64,000 nucleotides of DNA from the NCBI RefSeq assembly GCF_001942345.1, contig NZ_MKKI01000046.1, forward strand, positions 108,703-172,702, in the 5' to 3' direction. Source of the DNA: Corynebacterium sp. CNJ-954. GTDB taxonomy: Bacteria; Actinomycetota; Actinomycetes; Mycobacteriales; Mycobacteriaceae. The notes beneath the pieces are model-generated. The model saw only the letters and a program-made list of their open reading frames with translations, made no database searches and was not told the DNA's origin. Every line of letters starts with the position of its first letter. Positions within the stretch are counted from its first letter, which is position 1. The position numbers were made by a program, and so were the translations under genes. Shown here in pieces: positions 25,860 through 33,603 of this stretch.

Positions 25860-26768
25860 TTAGCGCCGTTCCTGGCTGCCCAGAGCCTCGCCCTCAAAAG
25901 GCACGTCGGAGATCCGTGCGGTGGCCTCGCCCGTGGCCCGGAGGCCAGCCGAATCGAGGTCCAGGCTCGCGCTCCCCTCGAAGATGGGCTCGGGAGACTG
26001 CTCGGGCTCGGGCTCCTGGTCCTCAGGAGCAGGGGCCGGTGCTTCCTCCACCGGCTCGGGAGCCTCCGGCGCGGGTGCAGGTTCCTCCGCTACCGGGGCC
26101 TCGGGCAGTGGTTCCAGCTCATCGACCATGCCGTTCGCGTTGTTGTCGTCGGGAACGGCATCACCGTCGAGGTCCTCGAACTCCGGCGCGATAGCCGGAT
26201 TCGGCATCGCGCCCGCCTCGAAACCAGCGTCGGGCAGCACCTCCGGGGCCACCTCCGGTGCAGGCTCCCGTGCCGCGCCGCCCTCCGCCGGGGCTGCGGG
26301 CTCAGCAGGCTCACCCTCCGCCGACGCACCATCCTCAGCGGGCGGTGCTTCACCACCCTCGGACGGCTCGGCGGTGTCCTCGGGCTCCTGGTCCCCGCCG
26401 TCACTGTGGTCCACGTCGTCGGGCAGCTCGGGCAGCTCCAGGCGGAAGATCCCGCTCTGCGGGGGCCGCAGTTCCAGAACCTCGCTCAGGGGCACGACCT
26501 CGCCGCTTTCCAGAAGAACCTCACCCTTGCCCAGGTAGAACCCGCTGCCCTTGGTGCTGATCACCGCATCCCCGGCGCGCGCCTGCGTAGGTTCCTCCAG
26601 CATCTCGCCGTAGCTCTCCAGCTCGATGCCGGCCTCGGCCGCCGCGTCGAGGATTTCCAGCGGCTCTTCTTCGGTTGCTTCTCCCACCAGGTTCATCATC
26701 TCCAACAAGCGGGGATCCGAAATCTTCACCTGGTGCTCTTCACCATCGATCATCACTGCGGTGTCCAC
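25860..26768 (-). CDS. Proline/glutamate-rich protein with Asp-rich loop
   Basis: A 302-residue protein, not recognised. Residues 1-110 look folded: MIDGEEHQVKISDPRLLEMM, then AVISTKGSGFYLGKGEVLLESGEVVPL. Residues 120-280 are Pro/Ala/Glu low complexity. In their midst lies DLDGDAVPDDNNANGMVDEL (about residue 210), which resembles an EF-hand or thrombospondin type 3 calcium loop. There is no signal peptide. GTG 26768 is preceded by AGGAGGAA and lies 12 nt after the upstream gene, so the two form an operon. Composition recalls actinobacterial type VII-secretion-associated proteins, but no WXG or YxxxD/E motif decides this. Confidence 0.65.
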   Translation of the reverse strand: MDTAVMIDGEEHQVKISDPRLLEMMNLVGEATEEEPLEILDAAAEAGIELESYGEMLEEPTQARAGDAVISTKGSGFYLGKGEVLLESGEVVPLSEVLELRPPQSGIFRLELPELPDDVDHSDGGDQEPEDTAEPSEGGEAPPAEDGASAEGEPAEPAAPAEGGAAREPAPEVAPEVLPDAGFEAGAMPNPAIAPEFEDLDGDAVPDDNNANGMVDELEPLPEAPVAEEPAPAPEAPEPVEEAPAPAPEDQEPEPEQSPEPIFEGSASLDLDSAGLRATGEATARISDVPFEGEALGSQERR

Positions 26769-26780
26769 TTCCTCCTGATT

Positions 26781-28408
26781 TTACGCCGTGGCAGGCACCG
26801 AGTCGGGATCCACCTTGCCGTCGCCGTCCTTGTCGAGAGGTTTCATGTCCGCACCCAGAGCCGTGGGCCGCGGCGTCGCAGCGCACGGTCCCGCGGCGGG
26901 CGGGGAGGTAAGCATGGCATCAGCAGACCTTGCCTCGGCCGTGTAAGGACGGATCATCGCTGCGTCGCGGCCGGAGGCGTTGCCCTCCCGGGTCTGCGAC
27001 ATGTCGCCCGCTTCGAAATCTCTCGTGAGGTGGGTCGCGGGATTCAGGAGAGCTTCATAAGGATCCGTCGTCTCAATGAGCCCAGCGCTCGGAGTGCTCA
27101 CCGGCCCGGCCGGCATCGCCTGAGCCGCCGCGCCGGGGTCGAGATTCGGCATGGGGAAAGGCTGCTGCTGCGGGGCGTGCTGGAAGCTCGGCATCTGCGG
27201 GGCCGCCCCTCCGCTGCTCCCGCTGATCAGACCTGCCAGCTTCTCCGCGGCCTCGCGGGAGGGGCCACCGCTCTTGCTGCTGCTCTCCTCAGTGGACCCG
27301 GATGCCGGGGAGGAAGCGGCGGGGGTGCTGCCGCCCTGCTGCGGGGTGGATCCGCCAGCAGGTGCGGGGGGCGGGAGCGGGTGTCTCGCCACCGGCAGGC
27401 GGAGCCGCCGGGGTGAACCGCCTTCATTCCAACTTGCGTCGTAGTCACCGGTGGCGGGTCCAGCGTGGCGCTCGCCAGCATGGTTTCGGCCGAGATGGTC
27501 CCCTCCAGCGTGTCCCGGACGTCGCCCACCGCCTCCTCCAGCTCGCTCGTGATGAAATCGAAATTCGGGCGCGGCTCGGCGGCGGAGCTTCCCGAGGACT
27601 CCCACCGATCATGCTTTTCGGCGTACGCCTTGATCTGGGAGAAACCATCCTGGACGCCCGCCGCCAGGCTGCTGGAAATCGAGTTGTAGGCATCGCCGTT
27701 GCGTGCGAGACCCTGCCCGAGGCGCTGCACCGCCTCGCCCGTTTCGGTGAGGGTAGAGAGCGTGCCTGCGACCTCTGTCATGCGCTGGTCCATCGTGGGG
27801 TCACCGATGCCCTCACCGTAGAGCTTTTCGAGCGAGCTGCGCACGTCGGAGAGCCCCTCCGCAGCCTTTTCCCCCGCGTCTTCAGTGGCCGCCAAGTTGT
27901 GAAGGATCGGCCCCTCCATGAAAGAAGAGGCGGGTGCATCGAGGAGCTGGTTGACGTTCTTCAGGTGGCTGTCCTCATAGGATCGGATCTGCTCGTCCGC
28001 CTCGAAATCCCCGGTTCGCGGGAAGAATTCGGTCCCGCCGAGCTGGTGGGGCCCCACGCCGGGCTCCTTTGGATCGAAATCTTTCAGCGCCTTGTCGATG
28101 TTCCGACCGCTGATCAAGGGAGGCATATCTACGCTCCCGGGCTCCAGCGGCTTTACGTCCTTGTCCGACATCGCGCCGATCTGCTCACCGCCCTTGAAGA
28201 CTCCCCAGCTCCCATCGGAAAGCGGCTCGACGGTCACGCCCTCGGCCGTTTCCGGGGCCTCTCCGTGCCATTCAGGGGTCACCGAGTACCGGAGACTTTT
28301 CGCCTGGTGAACGGCACCGCTGGTGATCTCGGCGGGTGCCCAATCACCGCCGTCCGTGAGGCGGAGCTTGTACTGACTTTCGGGATTGAATTAGAGGACT
28401 TCGGGCAT
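26781..28408 (-). pseudogene. Large Pro/Ser-rich protein with EF-hand-like end; nonsense codon and two insertions
   Basis: AAGGAG precedes ATG 28408 (MPEVL), but codon 6 is TAA (28391-28393). The same frame then continues FNPESQYKLRLTDGGDWAPAEI and runs open to about 27420. It includes a helical domain (QIRSYEDSHLKNVNQLLD to RDTLEGTISAETMLAS) of the length seen in secreted coiled-coil proteins. Near 27415 and 27369 single inserted bases (GCGG for GCG; six Cs for five) move the frame twice. Removing both joins TQVGMK to FTPAAPPAGGETPAPAP, then APAGGSTPQQGG, and on to a C-terminal DKDGDGKVDPDS, a canonical EF-hand loop. The repaired product would be 541 residues apart from the stop. A GTG at 28282 could start a shorter product. 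Confidence 0.7.
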
Positions 28409-28566
28409 GATGATCGCTCCTTATTCGGGTGCTCTGATGCCTTGAATTTTACCGGCCGAGATGACCTCACCCCTAACGAAAGTGCAGGTAAAATCCACAT
28501 TGGTAGAGGGACTCGCTTCAGCGATTCGAGGAACACGAGAAAGTGTGATCGGTTACGCTGACTGTC

Positions 28567-28638
28567 ATGGACTTCCGGGACTCCTACACCCCTGCCTCAG
28601 ACGTTGGCCTGTCGGGTGCGTGGCGATGGCGCGTGTAA
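28567..28638 (+). CDS. Possible leaderless 23-codon ORF
   Basis: TACGCT (28554-28559) ends exactly 7 nt before an ATG that opens a 23-codon frame (MDFRDSYTPASDV ...), the same geometry as the leaderless genes here. It lies 46 nt upstream of the LysE-type gene and could be a leader peptide or the start of a truncated gene. There is no other evidence that it is translated. Confidence 0.25.
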   Translation: MDFRDSYTPASDVGLSGAWRWRV

Positions 28639-28684
28639 CAACCCCTTGCGCCATGTAGCTCCCTGATTTTCGGAGATCTCCCGC

Positions 28685-29319
28685 ATGACCAGCGCTGCGC
28701 TTTCACTCGCCGTGACCGTCTTTGTCCTGATAGCCGTACCCGGCCCCAGCAACCTGTACATCGTCGGCCAAACACTCGCCTCGGGTCGCCGTGCCGCTTT
28801 TCTCAGCGTAATCGGCAACACCCTCGGCTTCGCGGCTATTGGAGCAGCCGTGGTACTGGTCCTGGGTGAACTGCTCCAGCGCACGGACTGGCTTCAGGCC
28901 ACGCTTGTCCTCGTTGGTGTGACAGTCCTTGCCATCCTCGCCGCCGTGTACCTGCGGGAGGCGCGTCGTGAATGGTCCGGTGCAGAGCAGGATCAGGAAA
29001 CGGTGATGGTCTCCACGAGGTACCGACGTGCCTTTTTCAGTGGTTTCGTTGTCGGAGTCACGAACCCAAGGGTCCGATCTTGTTCGGCACCATCGTGCCC
29101 GGATTTCTTCCTGCGGATGCGGCAGCGTACCCGGCACTGATCTGGTTGGCGTTGATCCCGCTGGCGATTGGTCCGGTAGTGGATTCATTCTGGGTGATGT
29201 GTGCTTCTGCGGCACGTGGTTGGATTATGCGGGCACCCCGGGGTCTTGCAGTCATCAAAGCCGTGGGCGGGGTCATGCTGTTGTTCATGGCTGGCTACAT
29301 GCTTCTGGTCGAGGCGTGA
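28685..29319 (+). pseudogene. LysE/RhtB-family amino-acid exporter, frameshifted
   Basis: The N-terminal half (VFVLIAVPGPSNLYIVGQTLASGRRAAF, SVIGNTLGF, then FFSGFVVGVTNP) is a typical LysE exporter. At 29066-29071 the frame is lost, and the expected KGPILFGTIVPGFLP, SFWVMCASAARG and GYMLLVEA appear in another frame, ending at 29319. One missing A (CCAAGGG for CCAAAGGG) explains it; repaired length is 211 residues. GGAG precedes the ATG. Substrate unknown. Confidence 0.85.
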
Positions 29320-29367
29320 CATCCCTCTTTCGAAGGCTTGCGGTGTGCGACCTGTATCGTCGGAACT

Positions 29368-29613
29368 ATGACATTCCGGGAATTCTTCAAACTGCGGCCC
29401 AATGACCCCGACCCACGCCGTGCGAAGTTCGCCCGGCTCCATTCTCGGATGTCGGGAGTACTCGGAATCATGATTGGGGCAGTCGTGGCTGTCCTGTTCG
29501 ATGGGCCGATTATTGCTGCCCTCTTGCTTGCCGTGGCCGCTGCTGTGGTGGGGTATGGCGTGATGCTGGTGATGTGGTACGCGCTATACCAGCGCGGTGA
29601 GTTTGAAGAATAA
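29368..29613 (+). CDS. Hypothetical two-helix membrane protein
   Basis: An 81-residue protein with a charged N-terminal part (TFREFFKLRPNDPDPRRAKFAR) and two hydrophobic helices (about residues 30-48 and 50-72). ATG 29368 is supported by TATCGT (29355-29360), which ends 7 nt upstream. No family is recognised. Confidence 0.55.
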   Translation: MTFREFFKLRPNDPDPRRAKFARLHSRMSGVLGIMIGAVVAVLFDGPIIAALLLAVAAAVVGYGVMLVMWYALYQRGEFEE

Positions 29614-29640
29614 TCTGCGGGTTCATGTAGCGTGCAAGGT

Positions 29641-29922
29641 ATGATGGCCAACGCAACTCCGGTGAATCAGTGGCAGTCGAAGAATCCGTTGTGGTTCTGC
29701 GTGCCGTTCATTGCCAGCATTGTTGCGCTGTTTACCGGGCATGGTTGGTGGGCGTTGGGGCTGTACGTCCTGTCTTTGATCGCAGCGTCCGTCGCACATC
29801 CAGATACGCCGTTCAAGCGGACAGTGCTGTGCGTGCTCATCGCGCTCCCAGTGCTCTTTGGCCTTTTCGTTCTGTTGGCCCTCATGTCGTACGGGGAGCC
29901 GAGCATCGAGCCACAGAGCTGA
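29641..29922 (+). CDS. Hypothetical three-helix membrane protein
   Basis: A 93-residue protein with three hydrophobic segments (about residues 14-32, 34-50 and 62-84). ATG 29641 is at the start predicted from TAGCGT (29628-29633), 7 nt upstream; another ATG follows at once at 29644. The bases are AT-richer than in neighbouring housekeeping genes. No family is recognised. Confidence 0.55.
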   Translation: MMANATPVNQWQSKNPLWFCVPFIASIVALFTGHGWWALGLYVLSLIAASVAHPDTPFKRTVLCVLIALPVLFGLFVLLALMSYGEPSIEPQS

Positions 29923-29936
29923 CTCCTCGGGTCGCG

Positions 29937-30317
29937 CTAAGACGCCCGCCCTCTATCGGCCCACGACAGCGCAAGAGAACCGGTCTTGTAGAGCAGCGAC
30001 ACTGCTGACCCGATCATGATCCCGGGGATGAGCATCAGCACGAACCCCCTGCCGAAGTCGGGGCCCGGTGTAGGCGTCAACGCCCATACTGTGACAGGCA
30101 CGGTGATGACGACAATTATCGTCTCGATCCACACGTATCTTCTCCGTATGAAGATCAGCCCCAAGGTGACAAGAAAAGCATAGACGGACCAAGTTGCGCC
30201 GCGATCCAGCCACCGCGTCACGTCATCTGTGGTGGCTGATCCGTCCCTGACATTCAACAGCACGATGAGCGTTACAGCGATGACGAGCTCAGCGACGACA
30301 ATCAGGATTCTAGGCAT
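29937..30317 (-). CDS. Hypothetical four-helix membrane protein
   Basis: A 126-residue protein with four predicted helices: residues 4-22, 43-61, 66-84 and 92-112. AGGAAG precedes the ATG. It is convergent with the preceding small membrane gene, 14 nt apart. No family is recognised. Confidence 0.6.
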   Translation of the reverse strand: MPRILIVVAELVIAVTLIVLLNVRDGSATTDDVTRWLDRGATWSVYAFLVTLGLIFIRRRYVWIETIIVVITVPVTVWALTPTPGPDFGRGFVLMLIPGIMIGSAVSLLYKTGSLALSWADRGRAS

Positions 30318-30386
30318 GTCTTCCTTCCTGCTCTATTCGTCATTATCGCTGTACCGCCCGGGCCGATGGCGCCTCTTTCTGAGCTC

Positions 30387-31076
30387 CTATGTCACAGCCC
30401 CGAGGTCCAGCGTCTCCGCAGATTCATTGAGTTCAACGGGAATCGTATTGTCACTGACCTCTACGCTGCTGCCGTCCCAATGGAAAGTCGCCGAACCTGG
30501 GATGTTCTTGTCCGCCGCTGCAGGTGCGTCACCGAAGAAGGCGTAGTTCACCCGCACTGTGCTGTCGTCGATACGATCGACTGACTCGATACGCCGGGCG
30601 AGAATCGGGGCAGGATCGGTGACGAGCTCGCCCTCTGCAAAGAGCGCAATGGTCTGACGGCTACTTCCGGCGGTGCCGTTCGAGCTCTCGGCTGTACCGT
30701 TGCCGCCGTTCAGCACCACCCAGGACAGCGGCATACAGGCGTCGGGTGCTTCGGACGGCGCCTCGTAGTGGAAGTAGCCCGTGCTCTCCGGTGACTCCGC
30801 GAAATGCGCCGGAATAGGTTCCTCCCCGGTCAGCGGGTTATCCACTGATTCGTCCTCGCAGGCATCGGTCGTGGCGTCACCGGAGGGGTCGGCAGGCGCC
30901 TCCGACGATGCGCCGTCGTCCTGTGCCTGGGTGTTTTCGACGGTGTTCGTCACGGTGTTCATCACCGTCTCGGTCTCGGCCGGCGTCTCGTCCTGCTGTG
31001 TGCACCCGGTCAGCAGGACGGCAGTACAACCGAGGGCAGCGAATGCGGCGATGTGGTGTCTGCGTAACGTGTCCAT
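30387..31076 (-). CDS. LppP/LprE-type lipoprotein
   Basis: A 229-residue lipoprotein with lipobox LLTGCTQ, a Thr/Glu/Asp-rich linker, then a domain like mycobacterial LppP/LprE: ACMPLSWVVLNGGNG, TIALFAEGELVTDPAP, VRVNYAFFGD and a final SATFHWDGSSVEV. Function in the family is unclear. TACCCT (plus 31084-31089) ends 7 nt before the ATG, giving a leaderless start; the frame further upstream is not used. Confidence 0.78.
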   Translation of the reverse strand: MDTLRRHHIAAFAALGCTAVLLTGCTQQDETPAETETVMNTVTNTVENTQAQDDGASSEAPADPSGDATTDACEDESVDNPLTGEEPIPAHFAESPESTGYFHYEAPSEAPDACMPLSWVVLNGGNGTAESSNGTAGSSRQTIALFAEGELVTDPAPILARRIESVDRIDDSTVRVNYAFFGDAPAAADKNIPGSATFHWDGSSVEVSDNTIPVELNESAETLDLGAVT

Positions 31077-31285
31077 GTACGTCAGGGTAGTCGGGCTGTC
31101 GTGACAGGAAACCTCGGTGGGGAGTTTTCCTCGACGGCGACTGCCCTGGTTGCCGGGCCCTGTGGTCATACCCCGGGTGGAGACAGAGATCCGGCGAGGA
31201 TCAGTCCGTAGACCGATGCCGGAGGGGTCGGCGAGCAATAGTCTTCTGGATGATTCAGCCACTTCATCCCCGTCAGGAGACTTCT

Positions 31286-32407
31286 GTGACCACGGCAGCA
31301 ACCTCACCCCGGACCGGTCCACGCGCAGGACAGGACAGCGGGCCTGCCATCACCGTCGGACGCTACGGTTTCCTTGACGTCCTGCGTGGCGTCGCACTGT
31401 GTGGCATTCTCTTCGTCAACCTCCGCGACCTGCTCTACCGCTGGACGGAGAACGCTGACCTGCATCACCCCGTCCTACGCTTCTACGATGTGGTGATCCA
31501 GGGCCGCTTCGTGCCGATCTTCGCCCTTCTTTTCGGGGTCAGCGCGTGGCTGCTCTACAGCTCCACGCAGCGCAGGATGCCGGTCCGTGCGGCCCGCTGG
31601 CTGATGGTCCGCCGCTTCGCGACCCTGTTACCCATCGGGCTGTTGAACCTGTTCCTGCTGTACAGCGGGGACATTCTCACGATGTACGCGGTCATCGCAC
31701 TGGTTCTGGTCGTGCCGGCCCTGTTCCTCCCCAGGGGCCCGGTGCTGGCGTTCGGCGTCGTCGGGACACTGGTGGCCTACTGGATGTGGGGCAACAGCCC
31801 CCTGATCGCGGCGACACTGATGGTCACCGGTTTCGGCGCCGCCCAGTTCGGGCTCCCGCAGTGGTTCGAATCGACGCGACGGCGGGACGTCGTCACCGCC
31901 GCCGTCGTGTCCGCGGCGTCGGCCGTGGCAGGGGTGGTGCTCAGCATCCTCCAGAACTCGATGATGAACGCTGACGTCCTCCCGGACCCGGACGCCCTCG
32001 ACCGTGTGGGAGGTTTCGCCGGGTTGTTCACCGCAGTGGCTGTCGTCACCGGGCTGTCACTGCTCTGGCGGGCCTGTGGTAGCAGGGACACCGTGGTCAG
32101 CACCCCGTTCTCCGTCCTGGGACGCACGGCACTGACCAACTACCTCGCCGCTTCCGCAGTCGTGCAGATCCTTCTCCACGTCGTCCCGGACACACAGTTG
32201 ACCAATCTCTGGTGGCTGCCGGTGGCAACTGTCGGGATCCTGGTCGTACAGGTCCTCGCCAGCGCCGTGTGGCTGCACTTCTTCCGGTACGGGCCCGTCG
32301 AGTGGGTCTGGCGGTGCGCGACCCGGTGGGAACTCGTCCCCGCCCGGAAGAAGGACGGACCGGCGCGTCAGGAGAGCCCCGTGCGCTCCTTCAGCCCGCG
32401 GGCGTAG
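31286..32407 (+). CDS. DUF418-family membrane protein
   Basis: A 373-residue polytopic protein. FLDVLRGVALCGILFVNL opens the family domain, with about nine hydrophobic segments and the C-terminal signature RYGPVEWVWRCAT. DUF418 proteins are distantly related to acyltransferase-3 membrane enzymes; the reaction is unknown. GTG 31286 is chosen because AGGAGA lies 5 nt upstream. ATG 31250 lies only 5 nt after a TAGTCT -10 box (31239-31244) and is probably in the leader. The 3' end overlaps the glycerol dehydrogenase gene by 40 bp. Confidence 0.85.
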   Translation: MTTAATSPRTGPRAGQDSGPAITVGRYGFLDVLRGVALCGILFVNLRDLLYRWTENADLHHPVLRFYDVVIQGRFVPIFALLFGVSAWLLYSSTQRRMPVRAARWLMVRRFATLLPIGLLNLFLLYSGDILTMYAVIALVLVVPALFLPRGPVLAFGVVGTLVAYWMWGNSPLIAATLMVTGFGAAQFGLPQWFESTRRRDVVTAAVVSAASAVAGVVLSILQNSMMNADVLPDPDALDRVGGFAGLFTAVAVVTGLSLLWRACGSRDTVVSTPFSVLGRTALTNYLAASAVVQILLHVVPDTQLTNLWWLPVATVGILVVQVLASAVWLHFFRYGPVEWVWRCATRWELVPARKKDGPARQESPVRSFSPRA

Positions 32408-33486
32408 AGATCGGCGGCCTTGATCGCCTCGACGACATCGGTGGTGGTGTACTCGCCGGGCATCTGCTTTAGCGTCTCGCCGTCGGAGCAGGCCAGCTCG
32501 GCGATCCGACGCAGGTCATCGTCACTGGCGTCCGTCAAGTGGATCTCCGCCAAGGTCGTCGGGAGGCCGACGGACTGCAGGAACCCGATGTACCGGTCGG
32601 CCTCACTCTCGGACGCTCCTTCCAGCATGAGCTGCACCCCGATACCGAAGGCGACCTTCTCGCCGTGGGTCATGTGGTGGATGTCGCCGTCCAGTGCCGT
32701 GAAGCCGTTGTGGATGGCGTGCACCGCAGCCAGGCCACCGTTCTCGAAGCCCAGGCCCGACAGGAGTGTGTTGGCCTCACAGATGTTCTCCAGCGCGCGG
32801 CTGACCACGTGCGCCTCATTGTCCCGGAGCGCCTGGTGCGCAAAGGCGAACAGCGTCTCCTCGCATTTCTCGGCCAGTGCCAGTCCGGCCAGGGTGGGAC
32901 GTGCGGTGTCGTCCATCCGACGGGAGTTCGCCCGGTTGACCGCGCATGCCTCGACGGAGGTGGCGAGAGCGTCACCGATGCCGGAACGCAGCGTCCGGAC
33001 CGGAGCGTTCGCGATCACGCGGGTGTCGATGGCGATGAGGTCCGGGTTGCGGTCGTAGAACAGGTAGGAGTCGAAGACACCGTCGTCGGTGTAGATCACT
33101 GACACCCGGGCGGTGGGGGCGTCCGCGGAGACCGCCGTGGGGAACACCGCGACGGGCAGGGACGCGTGGTCGGCCACCGCGCGGGCGGTGTCGATGGTCT
33201 TTCCCCCGCCCAGACCGATGATGATGTCGTTCCCGCCGGACCGTGCCTTCTCCGTGATCCGGTCGATCTCGGTCATGGAGGCTTCACCGCCGAAGATCTC
33301 GTGTGCCGGGTCGAGCCCGTCCGAGCTGAGCGACTCCTGCAGCTTCTCCCCGGCGATCCCCCACACGACGTCGTCGGCGATGATCAGCGGTGACGTGCCG
33401 AGGGGGCGGAGATACCCGGCGGCCCGGTCGATGAGGTCGATGCCCTGGACATAGCGGGCGGGGCTGGTGAACAATTTGTCAGTCAT
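32368..33486 (-). CDS. gldA: Glycerol dehydrogenase
   Basis: A 372-residue iron-type alcohol dehydrogenase-family enzyme. NAD site GLGGGKTIDTARAVAD, then FPTAVSADAPTA, and zinc ligands in SGIGDALAT, AVHAIHNGF and HHMTHGEKVAFG. GldA oxidises glycerol to dihydroxyacetone. The divergent neighbour encodes dihydroxyacetone kinase, so the two form a catabolic pair feeding glycolysis. AAAGGATGG precedes ATG 33486; an upstream in-frame start at 33525 lacks a site. Confidence 0.93.
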   Translation of the reverse strand: MTDKLFTSPARYVQGIDLIDRAAGYLRPLGTSPLIIADDVVWGIAGEKLQESLSSDGLDPAHEIFGGEASMTEIDRITEKARSGGNDIIIGLGGGKTIDTARAVADHASLPVAVFPTAVSADAPTARVSVIYTDDGVFDSYLFYDRNPDLIAIDTRVIANAPVRTLRSGIGDALATSVEACAVNRANSRRMDDTARPTLAGLALAEKCEETLFAFAHQALRDNEAHVVSRALENICEANTLLSGLGFENGGLAAVHAIHNGFTALDGDIHHMTHGEKVAFGIGVQLMLEGASESEADRYIGFLQSVGLPTTLAEIHLTDASDDDLRRIAELACSDGETLKQMPGEYTTTDVVEAIKAADLYARGLKERTGLS

Positions 33487-33552
33487 GCGTCCATCCTTTG
33501 GTGAGGGTCGATGAGCGGCCTCCACCCTAGGCGTCTTCCGGCGATCGTGACG

Positions 33553-33570
33553 ACGTCAGTCACGGCCGGA
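33553..33570 (+). repeat. 18-bp element shared with the LacI-gene promoter region
   Basis: Identical over 18 bases to 17280-17297. Here it is part of a larger imperfect palindrome, GTGAC...GTCAC (33547-33563), 20 bp upstream of the dihydroxyacetone kinase -10 box TACACT (33590-33595). Confidence 0.5.
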
Positions 33571-33603
33571 GGCTCCGGTGATACACGGCTACACTCGGCG
33601 GAC

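Larger units (their letters stand above)
23882..30317. mobile_element. Island-like accessory region adjoining tRNA-Thr
   Basis: From the tRNA to about 30.3 kb the window changes character: short genes with no recognised function, several small membrane proteins, local lower GC, decayed genes, and a possible integrase remnant beside the tRNA. No copy of the tRNA 3' end was found downstream by eye, so boundaries and mobility are unproven. The right edge is placed before the LppP/LprE lipoprotein gene only because neighbours there look chromosomal. Confidence 0.35.

Noticed and set aside
25921..26538. Ser/Gly-rich 205-codon plus-strand frame
   Set aside because: It is the antisense of the Pro/Glu-rich tract at 25860-26768 and has no start signal.
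26406..27416. 336-codon plus-strand open frame opposite the Pro-rich operon
   Set aside because: Arg/His/Gly-rich shadow of low-complexity sequence; the minus strand has ribosome sites and organised domains.
23955..31000. Second attachment site (copy of the tRNA-Thr 3' end)
   Set aside because: No repeat of the last 20 bases of the tRNA gene was seen by eye, so an integrated element with both ends was not claimed.
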